A stretch of 37,018 nt of DNA from Nitrospirota bacterium. GTDB lineage: Bacteria > Nitrospirota > Thermodesulfovibrionia > Thermodesulfovibrionales > UBA6898. Every line of letters starts with the position of its first letter. The stretch's first letter is position 1. The notes below the pieces were generated by a model. It made no database searches, was not told the DNA's origin, and saw only the letters and a list, made by a program, of their open reading frames with translations. This document shows, piece after piece, positions 9,061-17,865 of the stretch. Position numbers and translations under genes: made by a program. The DNA is taken from assembly GCA_016217695.1 (NCBI GenBank), contig JACRHE010000001.1, positions 1-37,018 of the forward strand, given 5' to 3'.

Positions 9061-10494
9061 TTATTCCGGCGGGTAGAGATAAAAGGCGACTCCTTCAAGT
9101 CTGAACTCGGGATAGGTTTGAAGGATGCTGTTTTTTTCGTCTTCGTCGATGGTATAAAAGTGACGACCGGCCACATTGAAACGGTAGACCGGCAGGGTTC
9201 CTTCTTCCTGGTTTGAAGGGAAGGCGTAAAAGGCGACTCCTTCGAGGCGGAAGCCGGGATAGTTCTGAAGGATGTCATTTTTCTCGGATTCATAGATTGT
9301 CCAGAGGTGATGGCTGTCTGCATTAAAACGGTATACAGGCAATGTGCCTTCGACAGGACTTGCCGGGGGTATGGCGCAGAAGGCGGTCCCTTCGAGATGG
9401 AAGCCGGGATAGTTCTGAAGGGTGTCATTTTTTTCCTTTTCATATATGGTCCAGAAATAAAAGCCACCCGAGACATTGAACCTGTAAACAGGAGATGAGG
9501 CGGGATAGGCATTGCAATAAGGAATAGGGGCTGACTGGAGGATTATTCCATCGATTCCAAAACCCTTGCTTCCAATAGCAACAAAGGTGCCTTTTCCATA
9601 GGAAATTCCGGAAAGCAATTCAGTTGTAACTGAGGGTGCTGTTGACCATGTAAGACTGTCGGTTGAATAGAGGATTGTTCCGTAGTTTCCAACCGCAACA
9701 AAAAAACCATTTCCGTATTTGACACCGTGAAGACCAGGGATGCTTTCATATGCCTGTGTCCATGTTATACCGTCGGTCGAGGTAAGAATGTAACCACTTG
9801 TCATGACATGATTAGTAGAGGACCAGGATACGATGACAAATGTTCCATTGCCATAAGTTCCGCTGCTCAGATAATCAGATCTAAAAGTCCTGGCTGGTAT
9901 TGGTAGGCCCGGTTCTCTCTTTGTCCACAGCAGACCGTCCCGGGATGTCATGATGATTCGACTGCCAAAGGCAACAAAAGTTCCATTCCCATATATAATA
10001 TCATCAAAATTAGTATCGGCTGTTGCGACTGGTGTCCACGTTATTGCATCCGCCGATTTCAGAATTTTGCTGCCGTAAACAGAGACAAATATCCCGTTTC
10101 CGTAAGTTATTCCGGAAGAGCCAGGGAATGTTTCTGAATTATTCAATGTCCAGTTCTTTCCATCAGCCGATGTGAGGATTAAGCCGCGGCTGGCAAAAGC
10201 AATGAAGTTGCCGTTTGCATAAGTCACTGAGTAGAGAAACCTGCAACCATCCGGAAAGCATATAGAGAAAGAGACCGGAGTCCAGTCAGTTCCATTCGAA
10301 GACGTGAGAATCGATACGCCACCGACCGCAACAAAAGTACCATTTCCGTAAGCGACATCGTAGAGATCATATCCATATCCCAGCTTGGGGGTCTTTCCCT
10401 GGTGCCAGTTGTCCAGCGGACCGGCATGAGCCGTGCTGACGGCGAATGATAAAATGAGAAAGGATATGAGGACAATAAGGTGCTTCCTATGCAT
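9061..10494 (-). CDS. Secreted protein with multiple BNR/beta-propeller-like repeats and three C-terminal DUF5648-like repeats
   Basis: Start at ATG 10494 behind GGAGGG; signal peptide MHRKHLIVLISFLILSFAVSTAHA; repeated YGNGxFVAxG...ILTSxDGxxWT; three copies of PVYRFN....HxxTIxExEKNxILQxYPxFxLEGxAFxxxP. Confidence 0.88.
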   Translation of the reverse strand: MHRKHLIVLISFLILSFAVSTAHAGPLDNWHQGKTPKLGYGYDLYDVAYGNGTFVAVGGVSILTSSNGTDWTPVSFSICFPDGCRFLYSVTYANGNFIAFASRGLILTSADGKNWTLNNSETFPGSSGITYGNGIFVSVYGSKILKSADAITWTPVATADTNFDDIIYGNGTFVAFGSRIIMTSRDGLLWTKREPGLPIPARTFRSDYLSSGTYGNGTFVIVSWSSTNHVMTSGYILTSTDGITWTQAYESIPGLHGVKYGNGFFVAVGNYGTILYSTDSLTWSTAPSVTTELLSGISYGKGTFVAIGSKGFGIDGIILQSAPIPYCNAYPASSPVYRFNVSGGFYFWTIYEKEKNDTLQNYPGFHLEGTAFCAIPPASPVEGTLPVYRFNADSHHLWTIYESEKNDILQNYPGFRLEGVAFYAFPSNQEEGTLPVYRFNVAGRHFYTIDEDEKNSILQTYPEFRLEGVAFYLYPPE

Positions 10495-10550
10495 AAATCC
10501 CTCCATGACAATGTATGACTTCATTTTACGGATAACAGGCACATTTGGCA

Positions 10551-10580
10551 ACTGAGATTCCGGACACTGAGATTCCGGAC
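10551..10580. repeat. Perfect tandem duplication of a 15-mer (actgagattccggac x2)
   Basis: Read directly: actgagattccggac|actgagattccggac. Confidence 0.9.
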
Positions 10581-10642
10581 AAATATGCTGACAAGTTCCG
10601 GCATGATAAGGTAAAATTACATCCTGCAATATAATCCGATAT

Positions 10643-10732
10643 GGAGAGATGGCCGAGCGGCTGAAGGCGCACGACTGGAAATCGTGTGTGGGGTGAAACT
10701 CACCGAGGGTTCAAATCCCTCTCTCTCCGCCA
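10643..10732 (+). tRNA. tRNA-Ser (anticodon GGA), CCA encoded
   Basis: Acceptor GGAGAGA/TCTCTCC, discriminator G, CCA; anticodon stem CACGA-ctGGAaa-TCGTG; long variable arm; T-loop GGTTCAAATCC. TATAAT at 10630-10635. Confidence 0.96.
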
Positions 10733-10815
10733 TACCCTTGTTATGAAGCTGAGATAATCCTTCCAGGCCGTACCCAGGCGACCCGGCTCGCAGCGGCGAC
10801 AACGGGTCCGATAAT

Positions 10816-10998
10816 ATGGGCCTTCTTTTGAGGAACTTTTTCCTTGCCGCACTGGAACTGTTCGACCGCATGGAGCATAATGACAGCAATTTGAAGGCGC
10901 TTGAGGCCATGAACAGCCGGCAGGAGACGCCGGCAGATGAGCTGACGGCAGAGGAGCTTGAAGGATTCAGAAGATGGCTTGAAGGGGATGAGCAGTAA
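10816..10998 (+). CDS. Possible small acidic protein (60 aa), hypothetical
   Basis: MGLLLRNFFLAALELFDRMEHNDSN...LTAEELEGFRRWLEGDEQ has protein-like composition; weak RBS. Confidence 0.4.
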   Translation: MGLLLRNFFLAALELFDRMEHNDSNLKALEAMNSRQETPADELTAEELEGFRRWLEGDEQ

Positions 10999-11042
10999 TA
11001 TGGGTTTGCGTGCTTTGACCCTCTCAATTAAAATGGCTTAGA

Positions 11043-12071
11043 TCACAGCTGGAGGTAGGCGCGGGGGTTAAGGTCAGGACCGGCGATCTCATTTTTCAGG
11101 AAGTGGTGGTATCCGGCAGAGGCGATCATCGCAGCGTTATCAGTGCAGAGAAAGACGGGAGGTATAAACACCCCGATGCCTTTGTCTTCGCCCATCTCTT
11201 TCATCCTTTTGCGTAACCCGCTGTTTGCAGCTACGCCTCCTGAAAGAGCAATCTGCCTGATCCGGTTTTTCTTTATCGCCCATTCCGTCTTTCTTACAAG
11301 GACGTCTATGACCGCAGCCTGAAATGATGCTGCGATATCGTTTAGCAAGGATGAAGGATGAAGGATGAAGGATGAACTTCCCGTCCTCTGACCTCCTCTT
11401 TCTTTTCTCAGAAAGTTCAGCACGGCTGTCTTTAACCCGCTGAAACTGAAGTCAAGGGTCTCGGGGAGATAGGCCCGGGGGAAGTCGATGGCCTTTGGAT
11501 TGCCGGCCTCAGAAAGCTTATCTATGACAGGTCCTCCGGGATAGCCGAGGCCGAGGAGCTTTGATACCTTGTCATAGGCCTCTCCAGCTGCGTCATCGCG
11601 CGTCCTTCCTATCTCGGCATATTTCCCGTATTCCTCTGCTATATAAAGGCTTGTGTGGCCTCCGGAGACGACCAGTGACAGATAGGGAAATGTTGGCGCA
11701 GGTGTTTCGAGAAAAGGTGACAATATGTGACCTTCAAGGTGATTTACGGCAACAAGCGGTATGTCCCTGGCATAACATACTGCCTTTGCAAACGAGCATC
11801 CGACGAGGAGGGAGCCTATGAGTCCAGGTCCATGACATACAGCTATGGCTGACACGTCCGCAAGGGAGATGCCGGCTGCCAGGAGCGCCTCATCAACTAC
11901 GGGCATTATCATCTCCAGATGCCTCCGTGAGGCGAGCTCCGGCACTATGCCCCCGTATTTGGCGTGAATGTCTGATTGGCTCGACACAATGTTCGAGACT
12001 ATCCTTTTGCCGTCTTCGACTACTGCTGCCGAGGTGTCGTCGCAGGATGTGTCAATTCCCAGAATGAGCAT
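11043..12071 (-). CDS. tsaD: tRNA N6-adenosine threonylcarbamoyltransferase
   Basis: MLILGIDTSCDDTSAAVV, SGGHTSLY, FSFSGLKTAV, ALSGGVAANSGLR; HLEGH metal-binding motif. Confidence 0.96.
   Translation of the reverse strand: MLILGIDTSCDDTSAAVVEDGKRIVSNIVSSQSDIHAKYGGIVPELASRRHLEMIMPVVDEALLAAGISLADVSAIAVCHGPGLIGSLLVGCSFAKAVCYARDIPLVAVNHLEGHILSPFLETPAPTFPYLSLVVSGGHTSLYIAEEYGKYAEIGRTRDDAAGEAYDKVSKLLGLGYPGGPVIDKLSEAGNPKAIDFPRAYLPETLDFSFSGLKTAVLNFLRKERGGQRTGSSSFILHPSSLLNDIAASFQAAVIDVLVRKTEWAIKKNRIRQIALSGGVAANSGLRKRMKEMGEDKGIGVFIPPVFLCTDNAAMIASAGYHHFLKNEIAGPDLNPRAYLQL
11347..11374. repeat. 4 x 7-bp perfect microsatellite (aaggatg)n inside tsaD
   Basis: aaggatg repeated four times; on the coding strand it contributes SSFILHPSS. 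Confidence 0.93.
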
Positions 12072-12104
12072 GGGATATTATATAGGGTCGGCAGGTGACT
12101 TTTC

Positions 12105-12146
12105 AGTAAAAGAAGACCGCCTTATCTGAGGCGGTCTTCTTTTACT
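12105..12146. terminator. Bidirectional intrinsic terminator, 17-bp perfect stem
   Basis: AGTAAAAGAAGACCGCC-ttatctga-GGCGGTCTTCTTTTACT, downstream of the minus-strand gene at 12180. Confidence 0.85.
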
Positions 12147-12179
12147 GCTGTCGGTTGAAGGGCAGACTGTCAGCCATTT

Positions 12180-12734
12180 TTAGAGTTGCTCAGGATAAAG
12201 TACATAGTACCACTGACATCCCAGGGCTGTTGAACAGTATTCCAGGTCTCCGATATGATAGCGGGCTACGCTATCATACCAGTACTGATAATCGGGGAAA
12301 CGATAGTAGAAGTGCAGCTCACCCTCACGACCCATAACGCTGCCGTCGCACCCGTAATCCTGTCCCCAGCTGCCATCCTTCCAGGAGCTTCCATAGAAGA
12401 ATTTTGCTTCCCATGCTGCGTAAGGATCATCGGGGAAATAGCCGCCATCGACAATTATACGCAGCCACCCCAGGGCCTCTCCTGCGTTGAGGTAGACGTT
12501 CCCGCCGCATATGCCGTTTACATCAGCGAAGCCGCCTATCATATCGTTTGAGGTGTCATAGATAAGGTAAAAGTATCCGGTTCTCGGATATGCGCTGTAC
12601 TCATAGAGGTCGAGGGTTAGAAAAGTTATCCTCTCGGCAGAAGAGATGCCCGGGATCAGGATAACGCCGATCAACAAAAGGGTGCAGACGACTCTCAGGA
12701 ACACTTGTTTTCTTTTTTGCCGTGCCATAGCCAT
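12180..12734 (-). CDS. Small secreted Tyr-rich hypothetical protein
   Basis: ATG at 12734 behind aaGGAGGA; signal peptide with ...LIPGISSA; followed by a strong terminator. Confidence 0.78.
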   Translation of the reverse strand: MAMARQKRKQVFLRVVCTLLLIGVILIPGISSAERITFLTLDLYEYSAYPRTGYFYLIYDTSNDMIGGFADVNGICGGNVYLNAGEALGWLRIIVDGGYFPDDPYAAWEAKFFYGSSWKDGSWGQDYGCDGSVMGREGELHFYYRFPDYQYWYDSVARYHIGDLEYCSTALGCQWYYVLYPEQL

Positions 12735-12892
12735 AACCATTCCTCCTTTAACCAATGGATTATTACGCACCCCCTGGAGCTGATCAGAAGGGAGTACCCG
12801 CCCACATTTTTATTAATCGTCAGTTTTCATCTAAAACTTTAATCAATCTGCAAATTCTCTGCCGTGAATGATAAAATGTCAGCGAACTCAGG

Positions 12893-13612
12893 ATGGCAGT
12901 CGAGGCAATTGGTCGATTGGTTCCGATATTCCGTGAAAATATGAAAAAGGTCATTGTCTTCAGTGAATTCAGAGAAATCCTTCAGCAGGGAGAGAGCATT
13001 CTCTTAAGGGAAAACATTGCGGTGTATACTGCAGAATCTCCTGAAGAGATTGCGCTGACCCATCGAAAGGAGAGGGTCGACCTTATAATCGCACCGCTTC
13101 AGATGCGGGGGATTGCCGGAGATGATCTTTGTCTGCTGATCCGGCAGGATAAGGCCCTTAAGGCAGTATCTATTATACTTATAACCCCGAAGGATAAAAC
13201 GGCGATGGAAAAATGCATAAGGGCCGGAGCAAATGCCTGCATCCCCCTGCCTGTGAAGCCTGAAAGGCTCTTTGGCAAGATGACCGAGCTTCTGCACATA
13301 TCCGAACGTCAACGGCTGAGATCTATGATAAAGGTCTCTGTCAGCGGGAAAAGCAGTGACCGTGAATTCTTCGCCTTTGCCGAAAACATAAGCGTATCAG
13401 GCATGCTTATCGGCACTGACATGATCCTCTCAAAAGGAGACAGGATAAGTTGCACCTTCTATGTCGACCGCAGGATTACGGTGGCGGGGGAGATCGTCAG
13501 GGTAGAGAAAAAGGGGCCGGACTTCATCTATTACGGCATACACTTCACAGAGCTTAATCCCGAAATCACGGATGAGATAGCATGTTTCGTCAGGAGCAAC
13601 CGTCGCGTCTGA
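12893..13612 (+). CDS. Degenerate receiver domain fused to PilZ domain (possible start at 12941)
   Basis: MKKVIVFSEFREIL...VDLIIAPLQMRG...AGANACIPLPVKPERLFGK receiver-like; PilZ RQRLR plus ENISVSG motifs. Confidence 0.82.
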   Translation: MAVEAIGRLVPIFRENMKKVIVFSEFREILQQGESILLRENIAVYTAESPEEIALTHRKERVDLIIAPLQMRGIAGDDLCLLIRQDKALKAVSIILITPKDKTAMEKCIRAGANACIPLPVKPERLFGKMTELLHISERQRLRSMIKVSVSGKSSDREFFAFAENISVSGMLIGTDMILSKGDRISCTFYVDRRITVAGEIVRVEKKGPDFIYYGIHFTELNPEITDEIACFVRSNRRV

Positions 13613-13697
13613 GCATCTCAGGCATAAGACAATCATAAGACCGCACAAAATCCCTGTTTCATGTGGTAAAATGTGTACAAAAATCAAGAGGGGTTAT

Positions 13698-14168
13698 ATG
13701 CTGAAGGCCAAAGACATAATGCATACCGATGTGATTACCGTCTCTCCCGAGACTACAGTCGAGGAGCTCGGGAGGCTCTTTATCGAAAAGGGGATCAGCG
13801 GCGCCCCTATACTCGATGCAGATAACCGGCTCTACGGGATCGTTACCGAAAACGATCTTATCAAGCAGAATAAAAGATTTCATATCCCCACTCTCATAAG
13901 GCTCTTCGACGCGATGATCCCTATTGAGGGCTTTGCCTCTGTTGAAGATGAGATCAGGCGCATGTCGGCCTCCAAGGTCGCGGACATCTGCATCCGTTCT
14001 GTCATAACCGTGGACCCTGAGACATCCCTCCAGGATATCGCTACGATCATGTCTGAAAAGGGGGTTCACCTGCTTCCGGTCCTGAGCAGCGGCACGCTCG
14101 TCGGCATTATCGGGAAGATAGACGTGATCAGGGGAACACTCGGTGAAGCTGACAGGCAGCAGTCCTGA
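13698..14168 (+). CDS. Tandem CBS-domain protein
   Basis: MLKAKDIMHTDVITVSPETTVEELGRLFIEKGISGAPILDADNRLYGIVTENDL and second copy CIRSVITVDPETSLQDIATIMSEKGVHLLPVL; RBS GAGGGG. Confidence 0.9.
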   Translation: MLKAKDIMHTDVITVSPETTVEELGRLFIEKGISGAPILDADNRLYGIVTENDLIKQNKRFHIPTLIRLFDAMIPIEGFASVEDEIRRMSASKVADICIRSVITVDPETSLQDIATIMSEKGVHLLPVLSSGTLVGIIGKIDVIRGTLGEADRQQS

Positions 14169-14583
14169 GGATACAGAAGCTATTGGCTATAAACTGGGAA
14201 GGCTCCTGAAGGCAGGGGATGTGGTCGGCCTCTATGGAGATCTCGGGACAGGCAAGACAACGATGGTGAAAGGGATCGCAAGGGCCTTCGGCATCGGCAG
14301 CAGGGACGTCACCAGCGCCAGTTTTACCATCATAGCTGAATACGCGTCTAGCCCTCCCTTTTATCACATCGACCTTTACCGCATAGAGAGGGGCTCGGAT
14401 CTTGACGATACAGGAATTTGGGACTGTCTGGGAAGGGAGAGCGTTGCGGTGATAGAATGGGCTGAGAGGATAGGCGACGAGCTCTCGCGGGATTTCATCA
14501 AGGTCTTCCTTACAGATTTGGGCGACGGAAGAAGGGAAATAGCGATCGATGGGATACATGAAGAAGATTGGAATAATCTGTAA
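14143..14583 (+). CDS. tsaE: tRNA threonylcarbamoyladenosine biosynthesis ATPase (GTG start)
   Basis: GDLGTGKTTMVKGIARAFGI, TSASFTIIAEY, HIDLYRIE, VIEWAER. Confidence 0.95.
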   Translation: MKLTGSSPEDTEAIGYKLGRLLKAGDVVGLYGDLGTGKTTMVKGIARAFGIGSRDVTSASFTIIAEYASSPPFYHIDLYRIERGSDLDDTGIWDCLGRESVAVIEWAERIGDELSRDFIKVFLTDLGDGRREIAIDGIHEEDWNNL

Positions 14584-15409
14584 ATCCGGAAGGCACGAAG
14601 CCCGCGAGATCCTGGAGGAACTCCTGCCGTGGCTGAGGCAGAAGGGATACAAGACCTTTGTAGATGCTGATATGGCGGCGATTCTGAATATCGGGGGCTT
14701 CAGCCGTGCCGATATTGCCTCCAGCTCCGACGTCATACTAGTGCTTGGCGGAGACGGCACCATGCTCGGCGTCAGCAGGCTCGTAGCCGAAAAGGGCATC
14801 CCGATACTCGGCATCAACCTCGGCGGCCTCGGCTTCATAACCGAGATAAACCGCGACGAGATCTTTGAGGCGGTCGACAGGATGCTGACCGAAGGCTGCG
14901 CGTCTGAAGAGCGGCTGATGCTGACCGCCAGGATACACAGGGAAGGCAAAAAGATAGCCGAGTATACTGTGCTGAACGATGTCGTCATCAATAAGGGCGC
15001 CCTTGCAAGGATCATAGACCTGGAGACGTTCATCAACGGCTCGTATGTCACCACGTATAAGGCTGACGGCCTTATCATCTCAACTCCGACAGGCTCTACC
15101 GCCTATTCCCTCTCAGCAGGCGGACCTATCATATATCCCACCCTTGACAGCATCGTGCTGACTCCGATCTGCTCCCATACCTTAACCAACAGGCCGATCG
15201 TGCTGCCGGGCGATTTCACAATAGCTATAACTCTCAAGACCCAGAGCGAAGACGTCTACCTGACCCTTGACGGACAGGTCGGATTCTCCCTGAAGATGAA
15301 CGACATCATCGAGATAAACAAGTCAGAACACAAGACGAGGATACTCATCCCGTGTGAGCGCGATTATTTCAAGATCCTCCGGACGAAGCTGAAGTGGGGT
15401 GAGAGATAG
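14549..15409 (+). CDS. nadK: NAD kinase
   Basis: LGGDGTMLGVSR, GINLGGLGFITEI, ADGLIISTPTGSTAYSLSAGGPI. Confidence 0.95.
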   Translation: MGYMKKIGIICKSGRHEAREILEELLPWLRQKGYKTFVDADMAAILNIGGFSRADIASSSDVILVLGGDGTMLGVSRLVAEKGIPILGINLGGLGFITEINRDEIFEAVDRMLTEGCASEERLMLTARIHREGKKIAEYTVLNDVVINKGALARIIDLETFINGSYVTTYKADGLIISTPTGSTAYSLSAGGPIIYPTLDSIVLTPICSHTLTNRPIVLPGDFTIAITLKTQSEDVYLTLDGQVGFSLKMNDIIEINKSEHKTRILIPCERDYFKILRTKLKWGER

Positions 15410-16184
15410 CATCCATATGACAATCAGAGGCGCCGGCTCAGGCAGGGATATCTTCAAAGACGTTATGACCATGCTCGAATTTTATCAGGAGTTCGGCCTC
15501 GAGGCCATTTCTGTAAAACTGGTGGAGGCGCCGACCGGCCTGGAGGGGTCTGTGAAGACAAAAGAAAGAGAACCCCGGTTACGCTCCGTTGTCAAAACAG
15601 GGCTGAAGACGGCGGCTGATACCGAAGGGAAGGCAGCTGCGCTTGCCGCCGTGCGCGAGGATATGGGCGATTGCCTGAGGTGCAACCTTTCCAAAAACAG
15701 GAAGCATATCGTATTTGGGGAAGGCAACCCCTCCGCCCGCCTCATGTTTATAGGCGAGGCTCCGGGTAAGGAAGAGGACATACAGGGGCTTCCTTTTGTG
15801 GGCGAGGCCGGGATGCTCCTGACGCGGCTGATAGAGAAGATGGGGCTGAAAAGAGCCGACGTCTATATCGCCAACATCGTCAAGTGCAGGCCGCCTATGA
15901 ACAGGGACCCTGAAAAAGAAGAGATCGCGACCTGCAGGGGATTTCTCGAAAGGCAGATAGAGATAATACAGCCTGAGGTGATTATGACTCTCGGCAGGAT
16001 AGCTCTTCAGGCGCTCATGGATAATCCCGAGCTGAAGATTTCTGCTGTGAGGGGGAAATTTTTCGATTACCGCGGGATACCGGTGATGCCGACCTTTCAT
16101 CCGGCGTATCTGCTGCGGAGTCCCGGAGAAAAGATAAAGACGTGGGCGGATGCGCAGAAGGTGATGAAGAGGCTCGGCTTGTAG
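15399..16184 (+). CDS. Uracil-DNA glycosylase, family 4 (Fe-S type)
   Basis: [65 protein letters not shown]. Confidence 0.93.
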   Translation: MRDSIHMTIRGAGSGRDIFKDVMTMLEFYQEFGLEAISVKLVEAPTGLEGSVKTKEREPRLRSVVKTGLKTAADTEGKAAALAAVREDMGDCLRCNLSKNRKHIVFGEGNPSARLMFIGEAPGKEEDIQGLPFVGEAGMLLTRLIEKMGLKRADVYIANIVKCRPPMNRDPEKEEIATCRGFLERQIEIIQPEVIMTLGRIALQALMDNPELKISAVRGKFFDYRGIPVMPTFHPAYLLRSPGEKIKTWADAQKVMKRLGL

Positions 16185-16203
16185 CTCGAAAAGGCTTTGT
16201 CGT

Positions 16204-16256
16204 GGCAGACAACCCTCAAATCCTTTCAATGCGATCTGATTTGACAAGGGCATGGC
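16204..16256. repeat. Dispersed short repeat, family 2, copy C
   Basis: ggcagacaaccctcaaatcctttcaatgcgatctgatttgacaagggcatggc aligns with 4098-4151. Confidence 0.65.
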
Positions 16257-16410
16257 GTATGGAAAGCAGGACTTAAACGGATAAGACATACCGCATATTG
16301 TTCTCAGAGGGGCTTCCGATGCCGTAAGGAATCGCTGCGATAGGCTTTTCGGATAGCCCGCCACGACGGCGCGGTAACAGACGTAAGATCAATTCACCAG
16401 GAGGTTTAAT

Positions 16411-16914
16411 ATGGATGTGCTCTGGGCACCATGGAGGATGCAATATATCAAGGCGCCGAAGGAGGGCGGGCCTGCATGTCTTTTCTGCGATAAACTGGAA
16501 AATGTAAGGGACAGGGAAAACCTGGTGCTCTTCCGGAGCAGCCATACCTTTGTTGTGATGAACCCCTATCCCTACAATAACGGACACCTTATGGTATTGC
16601 CCTATCAGCATGTCCCGACCCTCGAGGATCTTGGCGATGAGGTCCTGCTCGATTTCATGAAGGTCACGCGGTACAGCCTCGATGCATTGAAAAAGGCGTT
16701 TATGCCCGAGGGGTTCAATGTCGGTATAAACTTCGGGAAGGTCGCAGGAGCAGGACTGGGCGAGCACCTGCACCTTCATATTGTGCCGAGATGGGGTGGA
16801 GACGCCAGTTTTATGACTGTTGTGGGAGAGGTCCGCGTGATACCGGAACATATCATGACCACCTATGACACCCTTTTTTGCGTCTTCAATCCGCAGCATG
16901 AAGCGAAAAAATAA
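16411..16914 (+). CDS. HIT-family hydrolase/phosphorylase
   Basis: GEHLHLHIVPRW (HxHxHxx) motif; RBS AGGAGG. Confidence 0.93.
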   Translation: MDVLWAPWRMQYIKAPKEGGPACLFCDKLENVRDRENLVLFRSSHTFVVMNPYPYNNGHLMVLPYQHVPTLEDLGDEVLLDFMKVTRYSLDALKKAFMPEGFNVGINFGKVAGAGLGEHLHLHIVPRWGGDASFMTVVGEVRVIPEHIMTTYDTLFCVFNPQHEAKK

Positions 16915-16926
16915 TCAGCCATAAAA

Positions 16927-17865
16927 ATGAAAGGCCTTGTCAGCGCCATCCTGCTCCTGCTTTTTTCTGCTCTCTGCTTCAGTCTACGGGCCGAGGCAGC
17001 AGCGGATATCCTCGCCTCGGTTAATGGTGAAAATATCAGTATGCCGGACTATCGCGTGTTCGTGACTATACTTGATCCTTCACTCGACAGGGAAAAGGTG
17101 GATGAAAAGATACTCAGAAAGCTTATCGAGGAGAAGATATTTGTCCAGGAGGCCGGTAAAAAAGGGATGACCGTCACCGATGAGGAACTGGAGAAGGGCA
17201 TAGCCGATTTTCTGAACCGCATCAACTTTCCCTATGAGGAACTGCAGAAGAGGATAACAGGGCAGGGCATGAATATGGATGACTACAGGAAGCTGTTCAG
17301 GGAGAATATGGTAATGTCCCTCTATATCCGGAGCGAGATAAATGCCTCAGTGAAGGTGACTGATGAAGAGGTGTCGCAATATTATCATCAGAACCGGCAG
17401 TCTTTCCTGAAGACGCCGGCGCTCATGAAGGTGAAGGCCTTATTCATAAGGCTGGGAGAGAAGCCTTCTCTGACTGAGGTCACCGACCTGAAGATACGGG
17501 CTCTGAAGATATACGCCGAGATCAGGGCCGGTATATCCATCGAGACGGCTGTAATCCGGTACGCAGACGAAGCTCAGAAGAAAAACAACGGCTATCTCGG
17601 CGAGTTCGGCAGGGGAGAGCTCATGCCGGCGCTGGAGCAAAGGCTTTCAGGCATGAAGGAAGGTGAGATCAGCGGTCCTGTCTGGATCAGGGAGGGTTTC
17701 TATATCCTGCAGCTCATTCAAAGGACTGAGACCAGCTACATATCTGCTGAAGAGGCAGGAGACAGGATAAAGGCCATCCTGAGGAAAACGAAACAGGAAG
17801 AGAAGCTCAATGAATGGAAGAGATCCCTATGGGAAAAAGCATCCATAAGCATATCGCCGCGATAA
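16927..17865 (+). CDS. Periplasmic peptidyl-prolyl isomerase, SurA/PpiC-like
   Basis: Signal peptide; SurA_N-like VNGENISMPDY; PpiC core ...YLGEFGRGELMPALEQRLSGMKEGEISGPVWIREGFYILQL. Confidence 0.88.
   Translation: MKGLVSAILLLLFSALCFSLRAEAAADILASVNGENISMPDYRVFVTILDPSLDREKVDEKILRKLIEEKIFVQEAGKKGMTVTDEELEKGIADFLNRINFPYEELQKRITGQGMNMDDYRKLFRENMVMSLYIRSEINASVKVTDEEVSQYYHQNRQSFLKTPALMKVKALFIRLGEKPSLTEVTDLKIRALKIYAEIRAGISIETAVIRYADEAQKKNNGYLGEFGRGELMPALEQRLSGMKEGEISGPVWIREGFYILQLIQRTETSYISAEEAGDRIKAILRKTKQEEKLNEWKRSLWEKASISISPR

Noticed and set aside
8655-9512. 285-aa minus-strand ORF with internal repeats
   Set aside because: Alternate-frame shadow of the DUF5648-like repeat region and the lipoprotein 5' end; the repeats simply mirror the real gene.
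10617-11027. 136-aa minus-strand ORF
   Set aside because: Runs across the tRNA-Ser gene on the opposite strand; tRNA evidence takes precedence.
12820-12893. Possible second sigma-28 promoter upstream of the PilZ gene (taaaac...gccgtgaatgataaa)
   Set aside because: Spacing between TAAA and GCCG is about 25 nt instead of 15, and the -10 is a poor match.
14128-15078. 316-aa minus-strand ORF
   Set aside because: Antisense to well-supported tsaE and nadK; Ser/Pro-rich composition typical of a shadow ORF.
15579-16364. 261-aa minus-strand ORF
   Set aside because: Antisense to the family-4 UDG gene, with no recognisable domain.
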